DNA of 64,000 bases from Haloglomus irregulare (GCF_007421925.1 NZ_QMDX01000003.1:262073-326072); one strand, 5' to 3'; numbered from the stretch's first letter, positions 51,976 to 61,843 are shown. Notes: a model not told the origin generated them from the letters alone. Translations and numbers: made by a program.

Positions 51976-53153
51976 TGGTCGAGCCGCTCCTCGTGGTCGG
52001 CGTCCTCGTCGCGATGTTCGTCGCGTACAACATCGGCGGGTCGACGACGGGGCCGGCGTTCGGGCCGGCCGTCGGGGCCGACGCCATCTCGAAGACGGTC
52101 GCCGCGGGGCTGATGGGCGTGTTCTTCTTCATCGGGGCCTGGACCATCGGCCGGAACGTCGTGGCCAAACTGGGGACGGAGCTGGTCGTCGACTCCGGCG
52201 TGTTCACGCTCGAGTCCTCCATCGCCGTCCTCTTCTTCATCGGCATCGCGCTGCTGGTCGGCAACGTCTTCGGCGTCCCGGCGTCCACCTCGATGACCGC
52301 CGTCGGCGCCATCGCGGGACTGGCGCTCGCCGGCGGCGTGCTGGACCTCGCCGTGATGGGCGAGATCGCGGTCTGGTGGGTCGTCTCGCCCATCATCGGC
52401 TTCTGGGTGTCGCTCATCATCGGGCGGTACTTCTACGCGCGGCTGAACCGGCTGGTCGCGATGGAGCGCAGCACCGGACCCCTGTTGGACGTGGACCGGT
52501 CCGGGACGATACCGGTCCCGCGGCTCCACCGGACCACCAACCGCCGGGAGCTGGTCGGGACGGCCACCGTCGTCGCGATCGGCTGTCTGATGGCGTTCAG
52601 CTCCGGGACCAGCAACATCGCCAACGCCGTCGCGCCGCTGGTCGGCAGCGGCGAGCTGGCGATGGACCCCGCCATCATCATCGGCGGGGTCGCGGTCACC
52701 ATCGGCGCCTTTACCATCGCCCGGCGGACCCTGGAGACGATGGGGAGCGACATCACGGAGCTGCCGCTGACCGCCGCCATCGTCGTCGCCACGGTCAGCT
52801 CCACGCTGGTCGTCTTCCTCTCGGCCATCGGCATCCCCGCCAGCTTCGTCATCATCGCGACGATGTGCATCATCGGACTGGGCTGGGGTCGGGCGACCCG
52901 ACCGATGACGGTCCCCGAGGCCGTCGGCGGCGGCGAGGCCCCCCCGGTTAGCGTCGACGCGCTGACCGCCGACGAGGCCGGTGAGGAGATACCGGCCATC
53001 GGCGAGGAGGCCCCCGAGGACATCCCCCGCGCGGCGGCGCTGTTCAACCCCGCGACCACCGCACGGGTCGTCCTGATGCAGAACCTCGTCCCCGCCATCG
53101 CGACGGTCGGCGCCTACCTCACCTTCCGGTTTCTGCCCGTCTTCGGGCTGTAG
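51975..53153 (+). CDS. PiT-family inorganic phosphate transporter
   Basis: A 392-residue inner membrane transporter that takes up phosphate with cations. The duplicated PiT signature is visible: VAYNIGGSTTGPAFGPAVGA (near 17-36) and SSGTSNIANAVAPLVGSG (near 214-231). About ten membrane helices are present, with an acidic cytoplasmic loop near 325-355 (ADEAGEEIPAIGEEAPED). It is cotranscribed with the repeat protein upstream. Confidence 0.92.
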   Translation: MVEPLLVVGVLVAMFVAYNIGGSTTGPAFGPAVGADAISKTVAAGLMGVFFFIGAWTIGRNVVAKLGTELVVDSGVFTLESSIAVLFFIGIALLVGNVFGVPASTSMTAVGAIAGLALAGGVLDLAVMGEIAVWWVVSPIIGFWVSLIIGRYFYARLNRLVAMERSTGPLLDVDRSGTIPVPRLHRTTNRRELVGTATVVAIGCLMAFSSGTSNIANAVAPLVGSGELAMDPAIIIGGVAVTIGAFTIARRTLETMGSDITELPLTAAIVVATVSSTLVVFLSAIGIPASFVIIATMCIIGLGWGRATRPMTVPEAVGGGEAPPVSVDALTADEAGEEIPAIGEEAPEDIPRAAALFNPATTARVVLMQNLVPAIATVGAYLTFRFLPVFGL

Positions 53154-53449
53154 ACCGCCGCCCGCCTGGCCGCCCGATATCTGTGAGGAACGTTAATTGC
53201 AGTCCTTATTGCGCCATGATAGTCCCATTACAGGGCAAAACCGTATACAAATGAGGAGAATCCATGGTAACTGAGATAGACTCCGCTCCGTCGGTGACAC
53301 GTCTCCGCGACACATACACCGGTAGCGGCCGCGAGACGGCTCGCTCCGCGATACGCCCCCGCGGCGGGCGGCCGCCGTACTGCCCGTCCGTGCATCGGTA
53401 ATGTGGCAAACGGCAACCCTTTTGCCGGCAGCCAGGGAATCAGAATCGT
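53154..53449. other. Spacer before citrate synthase
   Basis: An AT-rich stretch (53190-53270) is followed by a possible 45-codon frame, 53264-53401 (MVTEIDSAPSVTRLRD...). The codon choice is poor, so I do not call it. The citrate synthase promoter (CCCTTTTGCC, about 53417-53426) lies at the end. Confidence 0.4.
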
Positions 53450-54610
53450 ATGAGCGAGAGCGAGGAACTGCACAAGGGCCTAGAGGGTATGCTGGTCGCC
53501 GAATCCGCGCTCAGCTACATCGATGGGAGCGTCGGCAAACTCGTCTACCGGGGCTACGATATCGAGGAGCTAGCCCGGAACGCGAGCTACGAGGAGGTGC
53601 TCCATCTGCTCTGGCACGGGCACCTGCCCGACGCCGGGGAGTTCGACGCGTTCACTGGCGCCATCACCGAGGAGCAGTCCGTCGACGACACCGTCCTCGA
53701 GGCGCTGGCGGGCCTCGCCGCGGCCGACGAGAGCCCCATGGCCGCGCTCCGGTCGGGCGTGTCGATGCTGTCGGCCTCGGATTCCGACGACGCCGACCCC
53801 CGCGACCCCGAGGCCGCGCTGGCGAAGGGGCGTCGCATCACCGCGAAGCTCCCGACGCTGCTCGCGGCCTACGACCGCCTCCGTCGCGGCGAGGACACCA
53901 TCGAGCCCCACGCGGACCTCTCGCTCGCAGCGAACTTCCTCTACATGCTCACCGGCGAGGAGCCCGACGACGCCGCGACCGAGGCGATGGACCAAGCCCT
54001 CGTGCTCCACGCCGACCACGGGCTCAACGCCTCGACGTTCACCGCGATGGTCGTCGCCAGCACGTTCGCCGACATGTACTCGGCCGTGACGGCCGGCGTC
54101 GGCGCGCTCTCGGGGCCGCTCCACGGCGGCGCCAACCAGGACGTGATGGAGCTGTTCTTCGAGATCGAGGCGCAGGGCGCCGACCCCGTCGAGTACGTCA
54201 CGACGAAGCAGGGCGACGAGGACGGCTGGCGGGTCCCCGGCTACGGCCACCGCGTCTACGAGGTGAAGGACCCCCGCGCGAGGATCCTGGAGCAGCGCGG
54301 CAAGGAGCTCACCGCGGCCTCCGGCGACACCTCGTACTACGACTACGCCAAGGCCATCGAGCGGTTCTTCACCGAGGAGAAGGGCCTGGCCGAGCGCGGC
54401 ATCGCGCCCAACGTCGACTTCTTCTCCGGGACGGTCTACCACCAGCTCGGCATCCCGGTCGACATGTACACACCCATCTTCGCGATGAGCCGAGCCGGCG
54501 GCTGGATCGGCCACGTCCTGGAGTACCAGGAGGACAACCGCCTCATCCGGCCGCGCGGCCGCTACGTCGGCCCCGAGGACAGCGAGTTCGTCCCGCTCGA
54601 CGAGCGGTAA
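53450..54610 (+). CDS. citZ: Citrate synthase
   Basis: A 386-residue citrate synthase condensing acetyl-CoA with oxaloacetate at the start of the TCA cycle. The N-terminal LVAESALSYIDGSVGKLVYR, the catalytic His loop HADHGLNASTF (near 184-194), GPLHGGANQDVMELF (near 223-237), PGYGHRVYEVKDPRA (near 263-277) and NVDFFSGTVYHQLGI (near 324-338) identify it. It is a single gene with its own promoter. Confidence 0.96.
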   Translation: MSESEELHKGLEGMLVAESALSYIDGSVGKLVYRGYDIEELARNASYEEVLHLLWHGHLPDAGEFDAFTGAITEEQSVDDTVLEALAGLAAADESPMAALRSGVSMLSASDSDDADPRDPEAALAKGRRITAKLPTLLAAYDRLRRGEDTIEPHADLSLAANFLYMLTGEEPDDAATEAMDQALVLHADHGLNASTFTAMVVASTFADMYSAVTAGVGALSGPLHGGANQDVMELFFEIEAQGADPVEYVTTKQGDEDGWRVPGYGHRVYEVKDPRARILEQRGKELTAASGDTSYYDYAKAIERFFTEEKGLAERGIAPNVDFFSGTVYHQLGIPVDMYTPIFAMSRAGGWIGHVLEYQEDNRLIRPRGRYVGPEDSEFVPLDER

Positions 54611-54887
54611 CCACCCCCGCCCGGCCCCCCGCTCTCCCCGTCACCCGCCTCGCGAGCCACGGCCGCCGCGGCCGCATCCATCCCGTTCCCCCTCGCCCGG
54701 TTCTCTCCCGGGCCACGGTGTCCGACGCCCCCGGCCAGAACGTCTGGGACGGTCGGTCCCCATCCTGCCGTCCTGTCGCTGGCCCCGGTGCTCGCGCTCC
54801 CCACGTCGCTCGCCGCTCCTGGTCCCACGGCGGGTCTGACGGCGGGCCTCGACGATAGAGTCGGCCGTCGGGTCGTTCCTCCGGACC
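54611..54887. other. GC-rich spacer, nothing recognised
   Basis: No motif, gene or repeat was found. Open frames here have no protein-like composition. Confidence 0.5.
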
Positions 54888-55302
54888 GTGACCGGCCCCG
54901 AGGGGCTCGCACTGGTGTTCCTCTCCTCCGTCCTCTGTGCCGTCGTGCTGCCGTTTCCCGTCGCCTGGGCCGGTCGCAGGGCGAACTACTGGCTGTCGTC
55001 GCCGTCGCGAGCGCGGCGAAGGTGGCCGTCTCGTCCGCCCCGGTCATCCGCCTCGTCGAGCGGATGCCCCGGCCCCGGCCCGATAACAGCCTGACCGCCC
55101 GGCTCGCCGGCGTGACCGACCGGCACGGCTACCTCGGACTCGCCGGCGTGCTCGCGCTCCCCTTCGCGCCCGACACCGCCGTCATCTACGCGTTCAGCGT
55201 TGTCGAGCCGCGCCGCGCCCGCTTCGCGGCTGCCGCGCTCGCCGGTCCCTTCGCCTGGCCATCGTCGCCGGCGTCGCGAACGCGGTGCTGTCGCTGGTCT
55301 GA
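54888..55302 (+). pseudogene. Small membrane protein with two frameshifts
   Basis: A GTG at 54888 starts GPEGLALVFLSSVLCAVVLP. Coding character then moves to a second frame (GELLAVVAVASAAKVAVSSA, LAGVLALPFAPDTAVIYAFS) and, near 55250, to a third (LAIVAGVANAVLSLV, stop 55300-55302). Combined length would be about 138 residues with four membrane helices, similar in character to YqaA/VTT-like small membrane proteins. Either the gene is dead or the sequence has errors. Confidence 0.55.
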
Positions 55303-55353
55303 GCCGGTGCCCCGACCGACAGCCACAGGCCGCCCGGGACCACACGATGGCGT

Positions 55354-55764
55354 ATGCTGGTCTTCGTCTACGGGACGCTGACGGACCCCGACCGCGCCGA
55401 GCGGGCCCTCGGCCACTCCCCGGAGTTCGTCGGCGCCGCCACGCTCGCGGGCTGTCGCCGGGTCGACGGTGAGTACCCGACGCTGGCCCCCGGCGGCTCG
55501 TGCGAGGGGCGCCTGCTCCGCGTCGACCGCCCGCGACTCGCCCGACTCGACGCCTACGAGGGCGTCGACCGCGGGCTCTATGCCCGCGTCTCCGTCCCGT
55601 TCGCCCCCGGGCCGGACGCGGGGACGCTAGGGACTGTCGAGACCTACGTTGGCGACCCCGACCGGCTGGACGCCCCCACGACCTGGCCCGGCGACGGCTC
55701 GCTCCCGACGCGGGTGGAGGCGTACCTCCACGAGGAGGACGTGGTCGTCCGACGGACGGAGTGA
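55354..55764 (+). CDS. Gamma-glutamylcyclotransferase family protein
   Basis: A 136-residue AIG2/GGCT-like protein. VFVYGTLTDPDRAERAL at the start contains the YGTL signature, and LDAYEGVDRGLYARVSV carries the acidic residue (YEG) usually involved in catalysis. It may release 5-oxoproline from gamma-glutamyl compounds, but the substrate is not known for haloarchaeal members. Confidence 0.85.
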   Translation: MLVFVYGTLTDPDRAERALGHSPEFVGAATLAGCRRVDGEYPTLAPGGSCEGRLLRVDRPRLARLDAYEGVDRGLYARVSVPFAPGPDAGTLGTVETYVGDPDRLDAPTTWPGDGSLPTRVEAYLHEEDVVVRRTE

Positions 55765-55972
55765 GTGGCTACAACCGCGCGCTCTCGGCGCGCGTTTCAC
55801 CGGCATGAGGACGCGGAGTCCTCGCGAGCGCAGCGGGCGAGCTGTCCCGGAGCTCTGCTCCGGCTGAGCGCCCGAGTGCTGGCATCCTCTCTGGACGTTC
55901 TCCCGGCGAGTGGATGCCGCGGCGCTCGCCGGAGGCGAGAGCGAGGCCCCCGAGCCGGCAGAGGAGCTCGCG

Positions 55973-56614
55973 TCAGTCGTCGTCTGCCGGGCTGGCGGGG
56001 CCCTCCTCGGCCACGTCGACCAGCGACTGCTCGTTCGACTCGCCGAACCCGGCGCTGAGGATGCGCGTCAGGGCGTCCTCGACGCGCTCGTTCGTCTCCT
56101 CGTACCGGTCGGGGGGGACCTCGATGACGAACCCGGTGGTGATGTTCGGCGCGGTCGGCAGGAAGAGCACGTCCCGGCCGTCCTCGGTCTGTTTACCGGT
56201 CTTGAAGGCGGTCATCCGTAGTCCGTCCCAGACCTCCAGTTTCACCGGCGCCTGCAGTTCCTCGGTCCCCGAGACGGCCGTCTCGACCGCCATCTTCGAC
56301 GCGTTGTACACCACCCGCAACCCCGGGAGCCGGTTGACGAGCCCGTCGATCCCCTCCTCCATGAGGTCGCCCAGCGCGGTGCGCATCAGGTAGCCCACCG
56401 ACAGCACGAGGAGGCTGACAACTACGAGGAGGACGAGCACGCCCAGCAGCTCCGCGAGGAACGGGCTGCCGTACACCTCCTGTGGCAGCGGTGAGGGCAC
56501 CCGCGCGAGCTGGGTGTACAGCCACGCGATGATGTACGCCGTCACCAGGATGGGGAAGACGACGATGAGCCCGCGGGCGGTGTCTCGTTTCCAGGACGAC
56601 ATTCCGCTATTCAT
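55973..56614 (-). CDS. DUF502 family membrane protein
   Basis: A 213-residue protein of DUF502. Two N-terminal membrane helices (GLIVVFPILVTAYIIAWLYT and LLGVLVLLVVVSLLVLSVGY) are followed by the conserved soluble part: GLVNRLPGLRVVYNASKM, and LFLPTAPNITTGFVIEVPPD. The role is unknown in all lineages. ATG at 56612-56614; two later in-frame ATGs are possible. Confidence 0.88.
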   Translation of the reverse strand: MNSGMSSWKRDTARGLIVVFPILVTAYIIAWLYTQLARVPSPLPQEVYGSPFLAELLGVLVLLVVVSLLVLSVGYLMRTALGDLMEEGIDGLVNRLPGLRVVYNASKMAVETAVSGTEELQAPVKLEVWDGLRMTAFKTGKQTEDGRDVLFLPTAPNITTGFVIEVPPDRYEETNERVEDALTRILSAGFGESNEQSLVDVAEEGPASPADDD

Positions 56615-56885
56615 CGTGAGTGTACGGCGCGTAATCAGCGTATCCCTTGCTCAGTGCTCGAGGCCGGAGTCGGGTCCGGTTCCGATGGGGGAACGGCGTC
56701 CGGGGCCTCCACGGACTGCCACCATGCTCGCAGCGACGACGGGACTGCCCCCGGGGCCCGCGAGGGCTTCGAAGACGGTCACGTCGCCGTCGCCATGGGA
56801 GCGTCCGAGCGGGGGTGATGGAGCGTGCCCGGGGCGTATCCGGAACGAACCGGGACGCCGGGGACAGCGCGCGAACGTTCCGACT
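56615..56885. other. Spacer, nothing recognised
   Basis: GC-rich and without convincing frames. A short AT-rich part lies next to the DUF502 start. Confidence 0.4.
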
Positions 56886-57629
56886 CTACCACTCCATCCC
56901 GCCGTTGACGGCGAGGATCTGCCCCGTCATGTAGGAGGCGTCCTCGCTGGCGACGAAGCGGACGATACCGGCCACGTCGTCGACGGTGGCGAACCGGTTG
57001 AGCGGGATGCGGTCGAGGATCTTCTCCTGGACGCGCTCGGGGACCGTCTCCAGCATGTCCGTGGCGACGAACCCGGGCGCGACGCAGTTCGCCGTCGAGC
57101 CGGAGGAGGCCATCTCCAGGGCGATGGTCCGGGTGAACCCGAACAGCCCGGACTTGGTCGTCGCGTAGTTGGCCTGGCCGTAGTTGCCCTGCTGGCCGAC
57201 CACGGAGGAGATGTTGATGAGGCGACCGTCCTCGGCCTCGCAGAGGTCCTCGAAGCAGGTCTTCGTGCAGTTGAACACGCCGCCCAGGTTCACGTCGATG
57301 ACGCGCTGCCAGTCCTCGCGGGTCATGTTCGCGAACTTCTTGTCGACCGTGATGCCGGCGTTGTTCACCAGCACGTCGACGGGTCCCCACTCGTCCCGGA
57401 CGAACTCGACCATCGCCTCTACCTCCGCCATCTTCGAGACGTCCGCCTGGGCCGGGATGGCCCGGCCGTCGCAGTCGTCCTCGATGTGGTCACACACCTC
57501 GTGGGCCAGCTCCTCGGAGGACCGGTAGTTGATGACGATGTCCGCCCCGTAATCGCCGAGCTCCTTCGCCACACCGCGACCGATACCACGCGACGCCCCC
57601 GTCACGAGGCAGGTCTGTCCGTCGAGCAT
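56886..57629 (-). CDS. phaB: 3-oxoacyl-(ACP/CoA) reductase, PhaB-like SDR
   Basis: A 247-residue short-chain dehydrogenase. TGASRGIG (near 10-17) binds NADP(H), NNAG lies near 90, and the catalytic Ser-Tyr-Lys are in NISSVVGQQGNYGQANYATTKSG (near 142-160, given in part). It probably reduces acetoacetyl-CoA to (R)-3-hydroxybutyryl-CoA, the monomer for the PHA synthase just upstream; fatty acid synthesis is unlikely in haloarchaea. The ATG at 57627-57629 is preferred over an in-frame codon three residues earlier. Confidence 0.88.
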   Translation of the reverse strand: MLDGQTCLVTGASRGIGRGVAKELGDYGADIVINYRSSEELAHEVCDHIEDDCDGRAIPAQADVSKMAEVEAMVEFVRDEWGPVDVLVNNAGITVDKKFANMTREDWQRVIDVNLGGVFNCTKTCFEDLCEAEDGRLINISSVVGQQGNYGQANYATTKSGLFGFTRTIALEMASSGSTANCVAPGFVATDMLETVPERVQEKILDRIPLNRFATVDDVAGIVRFVASEDASYMTGQILAVNGGMEW

Positions 57630-57698
57630 GTGACACACGTACGCGCGGCAGGGGAAATACGTATCGTCGGTCGCGGGGGTCGGTGTCCCGTCCTCGGG

Positions 57699-59135
57699 TC
57701 AGTCCCCCGCCTGCCCGACCCAGCTCTCGGCGCGGCTCGTGCCGACGCCGGCCAGCTCGGCCACCCGCTCGACGTCGGCCGCGGCGAGTTCGGCGACCGT
57801 GACGATGCCGCCGTCACGGAGTCGCTCGGCGTAGGTCGGCCCGATGCCGTCGACCTCCTCTAAGTCGCCGCCCTCCGGGCCCGCGGGGTCGACGTCCTCG
57901 GCGTGGACCTCGGCGGCGGCCTCGTCGGACGTGACGCCCTCCTCTATGGCGGCCTCGTGATCGATGTCGATATCGATCCCAGCGGCGTCCGCGACGGCCT
58001 CCTCGACCGCAGCGAGGTGTTCGGGGTCGGTCGCGGACTTCTCGAGGTACCACTCCGCCACCCGGGGCCAGACGTCCCGGTGCGAGGAGCCCGACACCGC
58101 CAGCCCGATGTGGCCGGTCGAGTACTCGATGATCTCCGTGTCGTCGCTGCCGATGACCTCGTTGAACGGCTTGGAGGCGTCGGCCGGGATGAGGTGGTCG
58201 TACTCGCCCATGATCTGGAGGACCGGCATGTCGATCTCGGCGAGGTCGACGTGCTTCCCGTCGAGGACCAGTTCGTTGTTGTACAGCTTGTTCCCCTGGT
58301 AGACGTCCTCCAGGAACTGGACGTACGTGTCGCCGGCGACGTCGATGCCCTCGTCGAGCCACCGCTCCATCCGCGCGAAGTTCTCCACGAAGTCGTCGTT
58401 CTCGACGTTGTCGAAGAAGCGGGCGTACTTCGAGACGTAGTTGGCGACGGGGTCCATCAGCGCGAAGCCGACGTCCAGCATCTCCGCGGGCATGTTGCCG
58501 AACGCCTCGGGCACGTCCCGGGGGTCGTAATGCTCGTCATCGCCCCACAGTTCGAGGACGCCGCCGGTACCGTCGAAGCAGAGGCCGGCGGCCATCAGCC
58601 CGAGTGTGCGGACCTTCTCCGGGTTGAGCGCGGCGTACATCGCGGTGAAGGTCCCGCCCATGCAGTAGCCCAGGATGTTGATGCTGTCCTGGCCGGAGCG
58701 CTCGCGGACCACGTCGACGCAGTTGTCGATGTAGCGCTCGACGTAGTCGTGTATCGTGAGGTGCCGGTCGAGCCGGGAGGGCTCGTTCCAGTCGATGAGG
58801 TAGACGTCGTGACCCGCCTCCAGCAGCCGCCGCACGACCGAGCGGTCGGGCTGCAGGTCCAGGATGAACGGCTTGTTGATGAGCGCGTAGACGATGAGGA
58901 TGGGGACGTCGTGTTGGGTCTCGGTCTGGGACTCGTAGTGGAGCAGCTCCAGCTTGTTCTCCGTGTAGACGACCTCGCTGGGGGTGGTGCCGACCTCGAC
59001 GGAGTCGAGCCGCTCGAGCTGGTCCGGGAGGACCTCGCCCGTCTCGACCGACTCCTGCATCGCCTCGGCCGCCTCGCGCTGGGTGTTCATCGCCAGCCGG
59101 AACGGGTCGAAGGACCGCTCGCCCTCGCTGGCCAT
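57699..59135 (-). CDS. phaC: Class III poly(3-hydroxyalkanoate) synthase PhaC with C-terminal HhH tail
   Basis: A 478-residue PHA synthase that polymerises hydroxyacyl-CoA on granules together with PhaE. The lipase-like box GYCMGG (near 157-162) contains the catalytic Cys, [11 protein letters not shown] and [10 protein letters not shown] carry the Asp region, and [12 protein letters not shown] the catalytic His. Residues after about 370 are extra: an acidic linker and a helix-hairpin-helix pair ([31 protein letters not shown]). The core matches haloarchaeal PhaC. ATG at 59133-59135 starts one base after the phaE stop; a GTG three codons earlier is possible. Confidence 0.95.
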   Translation of the reverse strand: MASEGERSFDPFRLAMNTQREAAEAMQESVETGEVLPDQLERLDSVEVGTTPSEVVYTENKLELLHYESQTETQHDVPILIVYALINKPFILDLQPDRSVVRRLLEAGHDVYLIDWNEPSRLDRHLTIHDYVERYIDNCVDVVRERSGQDSINILGYCMGGTFTAMYAALNPEKVRTLGLMAAGLCFDGTGGVLELWGDDEHYDPRDVPEAFGNMPAEMLDVGFALMDPVANYVSKYARFFDNVENDDFVENFARMERWLDEGIDVAGDTYVQFLEDVYQGNKLYNNELVLDGKHVDLAEIDMPVLQIMGEYDHLIPADASKPFNEVIGSDDTEIIEYSTGHIGLAVSGSSHRDVWPRVAEWYLEKSATDPEHLAAVEEAVADAAGIDIDIDHEAAIEEGVTSDEAAAEVHAEDVDPAGPEGGDLEEVDGIGPTYAERLRDGGIVTVAELAAADVERVAELAGVGTSRAESWVGQAGD

Positions 59136-59136
59136 C

Positions 59137-59679
59137 TCATGCACCCCCGTCCTCGAGCTGCTTCAACACGCGGTCGAGCTTCGACTCGACGGCGTGCTGG
59201 CGGCGCTCCAGCTCGACCAGCCGCTCGCCCACCTCGTCGAGCTGCGTGCCGGTCGGCATCCCCATCCGCTCCAGGGTGTCCTCGCTCGCCTCGTTCACCT
59301 CTGACTGCATCTCCATCATCGACTCGACGAGCTGGCCGTTGGCCGCGGCGAAGGCGCTCGTGTCCATGACCTCCTTGAACGCCTCGTTGGCGCTCTGGAG
59401 CCAGATGTCACGGAGCTCGGTGAACGAGACGTCCTCGCCGGCCGCGGCGTCCTCCGTCCGCTCGACGAGCTGCTCGGCGGCGTCCATCCACACCTCGTAG
59501 GCCTGGGCGTAGCCCTCCATCCCGTCGGCGAACTCGTCCTCGTCGGGAACCGACGACTCCATCGCCTCGGTCCAGGACTCCATGAAGGCCGACTGGGCCT
59601 CCATGCTGCCCTCCATCGATTCGCTCATCCGCTCCGCCATCTCCGCCCACTGTGATCCGAACTCGTATGAATCGCTCAT
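59137..59679 (-). CDS. phaE: PHA synthase subunit PhaE
   Basis: A 180-residue haloarchaeal PhaE, the small partner of class III PhaC. It is almost entirely helical, with Met/Glu/Ser-rich segments ([20 protein letters not shown]), and ends in a coiled coil ([20 protein letters not shown]). It precedes phaC with a one-base gap. A CTTATGTC box about 35 bases upstream may be its promoter. Confidence 0.92.
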   Translation of the reverse strand: MSDSYEFGSQWAEMAERMSESMEGSMEAQSAFMESWTEAMESSVPDEDEFADGMEGYAQAYEVWMDAAEQLVERTEDAAAGEDVSFTELRDIWLQSANEAFKEVMDTSAFAAANGQLVESMMEMQSEVNEASEDTLERMGMPTGTQLDEVGERLVELERRQHAVESKLDRVLKQLEDGGA

Positions 59680-59829
59680 GATGTACTAGCCGTTTATCAC
59701 AGCTATGAAGACATAAGTGTGGGTGTGGCGCGTGTCGGCGGGGGGCAACGGGCTCGGGTTGGAACGCGTCGCCCTGTCGATTCCCGGCGTCAGACGGCCC
59801 GAGAGCCCCGTCTCTGCGGCCGCGTCGCG

Positions 59830-60168
59830 TCAGTCGTCCCCGTCGCGCTTGCGCTTGACCGGGATGACGACCGTCTGGACGATGTCGCCCTCCTCGATGT
59901 CGAGCGCCTCGCGCTCGGCGTCCGGGATGGAGATGCGCCCCCCGGACTGGACCCGGGTCTTGAACGTCGCCGTCTGTGCCATCGCACTGAGCTGCGGGGC
60001 GAGCCCGCCGCCGCCCTCGCCGCCGGCACCCGCCGCGCCGGTCACGCCACCGCCGCCCAGGACCTGCTGGAGCATGCGCTGCTGCTGGCGAGTGGCCCCC
60101 TCGGCGGCCTCCTGCAGGTTCTTCAGCACCGTCGGCGTGAACAGCCCGTCGTCCTCGTCGTCTGCCAT
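59830..60168 (-). CDS. phaR: AbrB/SpoVT-type regulator of the PHA cluster
   Basis: A 112-residue protein. The C-terminal half is an AbrB-type swapped-hairpin DNA-binding domain (TRVQSGGRISIPDAEREALD, EEGDIVQTVVIPVKRKR). The N-terminal half is helical and may bind granules. In Haloferax mediterranei an AbrB-like PhaR controls granule genes; position and domain here agree, so the same job is likely. It is upstream of phaE and divergent from the phaJ-like gene. Confidence 0.75.
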   Translation of the reverse strand: MADDEDDGLFTPTVLKNLQEAAEGATRQQQRMLQQVLGGGGVTGAAGAGGEGGGGLAPQLSAMAQTATFKTRVQSGGRISIPDAEREALDIEEGDIVQTVVIPVKRKRDGDD

Positions 60169-60303
60169 GATGGCGTCGCTAACGATGGCGAACGGTTAAA
60201 ACTTGCGCGATTCACCACCTGAGGGCAACGAATACCGTCGAATGCCATGCCTTTCGGCCGAACCGGTGTGGTTTTGTGTGCGTGGGCGCGTACGTACTGT
60301 GCA

Positions 60304-60954
60304 ATGAGTTCCGACTCCGGCTATCCGTCGTTCGTCGACTACTGGTCGCGAACCTCCACGGCGATGTTCGAGGGGCTGATCGAGGCGAACCGCGCCGCCG
60401 CGACCGCGTTCACCGGGGTCGGGCCGGCCGACACCACGAGTGCCGACGGCGGCAGCGACGGACAGGACGACGAGCGCGGCGCCCGCGCCGAGGAGCGCAT
60501 CGCCGCCGACGAGGACCTCCCGGAGTGGGAGACGAATCTCGAGGCCGACGGGCAGACGCTCTCGGTCGGGGACCGGGTCCGGTTCACCAAGCGGCTCACG
60601 GCCGCCGATGTCGACCGGTTCGCGGCCGCCTCGGGGGACACCAACCCGCTCCACCTCGACGAGGAGTGGGCCGCGGACACCCGCTTCGGCGACACCATCG
60701 CCCACGGCACGCTCGTCGCGGGCACCATCAGCGCCGCGCTCGCGCGGCTCCCGGGCGGCGTCGTCTACCTCTCGCAGGACCTGGAGTTCCGAGCCCCCGT
60801 CGATATCGGCGCCCGCGTCACCGCCGACATCGAGGTCGTGGAGGCGCTCGGCGGCGACCGGTTCCGCCTCCGCACCACCGTCGAGTCCGAGGACGCCACC
60901 GTCATCGATGGCGAGGCGGTCGTCCTCATCGAGGACGTCCCGCCGCGGAACTGA
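60304..60954 (+). CDS. phaJ: MaoC-type (R)-enoyl-CoA hydratase (PhaJ-like) with N-terminal extension
   Basis: A 216-residue protein. The first 45 residues (YWSRTSTAMFEGLIEANRAA) look like a phasin or PhaE-like granule-binding helix. The remainder is a hot-dog fold with the hydratase motif FAAASGDTNPLHLDEEWA (Asp and His near 106-112) and IAHGTLVAGTISAAL. It would supply (R)-3-hydroxyacyl-CoA from beta-oxidation to PhaC. It is divergent from the AbrB-type regulator. Confidence 0.85.
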   Translation: MSSDSGYPSFVDYWSRTSTAMFEGLIEANRAAATAFTGVGPADTTSADGGSDGQDDERGARAEERIAADEDLPEWETNLEADGQTLSVGDRVRFTKRLTAADVDRFAAASGDTNPLHLDEEWAADTRFGDTIAHGTLVAGTISAALARLPGGVVYLSQDLEFRAPVDIGARVTADIEVVEALGGDRFRLRTTVESEDATVIDGEAVVLIEDVPPRN

Positions 60955-60964
60955 CGACATCTCC

Positions 60965-61843
60965 TCACTCCGCCAGGAACCCGCGGACCACGCGCTCGAA
61001 CCGGTCGGGTGCCTCGCGGGGGGTCCAGTGGCCACAGTCCCCGAACAGCTCCAGCGACGCCCCCGTCCGCTCGGCCGCCCGTTCGGACCACGACGCCGGG
61101 AGCAACGGGTCCCGTTCCCCGTGGACGAACAGCGTCTCGGGCACGAGCGCGTCGAGCCAGCCGCTGTAGTCCGTCCGGAGCCCGCCGGGGCGGAACTCGT
61201 CGCGCTGCCAGGACGCCACCGTCCGACCGACAGCCGCCGACGCCACCGCCTCGTGCACGTCCGTCACCAGGTCCTCCGGCGGGGCGCCGCCGGTCATCGT
61301 CCGGAGGTGTTCGCGGACGGTCGCCCGGCTGCTCCCGATGCCCGCCCACCAGCCCCGATGCGCCAGCGGCGTCCGGAGCATCGCCGCCGCGGCCGGTCGC
61401 CACGGCGCGTCCGCGCCCAGCCCGTAGCTGTTGACCAGTACCAGCCGCTCGACGTCGTGGTCGAGCGCGTGGCCGAGCGCCACCCCGCCGCCCATCGAGA
61501 CGCCGACCAGCGCCGGGGCGTCGAGGCCGCGGTCCGCGAGGAAGGCCCGGAGCGCCCGCGCGAAGAGGTCCGTCGTGTACGAGAGCCGGGGCTTCTCGCT
61601 CTCGCCGTGCCCCGGCAGGTCCGGCGCGTACACCCGCCGTTCGTCGGCCAGCGCGGGCAGTAGGTGCCGCCATGACACGTCGGCCGCGTCCAGCCCGATG
61701 CCGTGCAGTAGCACCACCGGCGGGGCGCCGGCGGGCCCGGCGACCCGGTAGCTGACCGTCGTCTCGCGGGGGTTTCCGCGGCCGTCTCCCGTCTCCAGGG
61801 TCGTCGCCCGGCGCTCACCCCGTGGCCCTGTCGGCTCGTTCAC
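60965..61843 (-). CDS. Alpha/beta hydrolase
   Basis: A 292-residue alpha/beta hydrolase. The oxyanion-hole motif VVLLHGIGLD (near 38-47), the nucleophile elbow GVSMGGGVALGH (Ser near 115), FVHGERDPLLP (Asp near 226) and CGHWTPREAP (His near 257) complete a catalytic triad. It resembles haloperoxidase or hydroxyacid-ester hydrolases. It lies convergent with the phaJ-like gene by a ten-base gap; an intracellular esterase or a role in PHA turnover is possible. Confidence 0.85.
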   Translation of the reverse strand: MNEPTGPRGERRATTLETGDGRGNPRETTVSYRVAGPAGAPPVVLLHGIGLDAADVSWRHLLPALADERRVYAPDLPGHGESEKPRLSYTTDLFARALRAFLADRGLDAPALVGVSMGGGVALGHALDHDVERLVLVNSYGLGADAPWRPAAAAMLRTPLAHRGWWAGIGSSRATVREHLRTMTGGAPPEDLVTDVHEAVASAAVGRTVASWQRDEFRPGGLRTDYSGWLDALVPETLFVHGERDPLLPASWSERAAERTGASLELFGDCGHWTPREAPDRFERVVRGFLAE

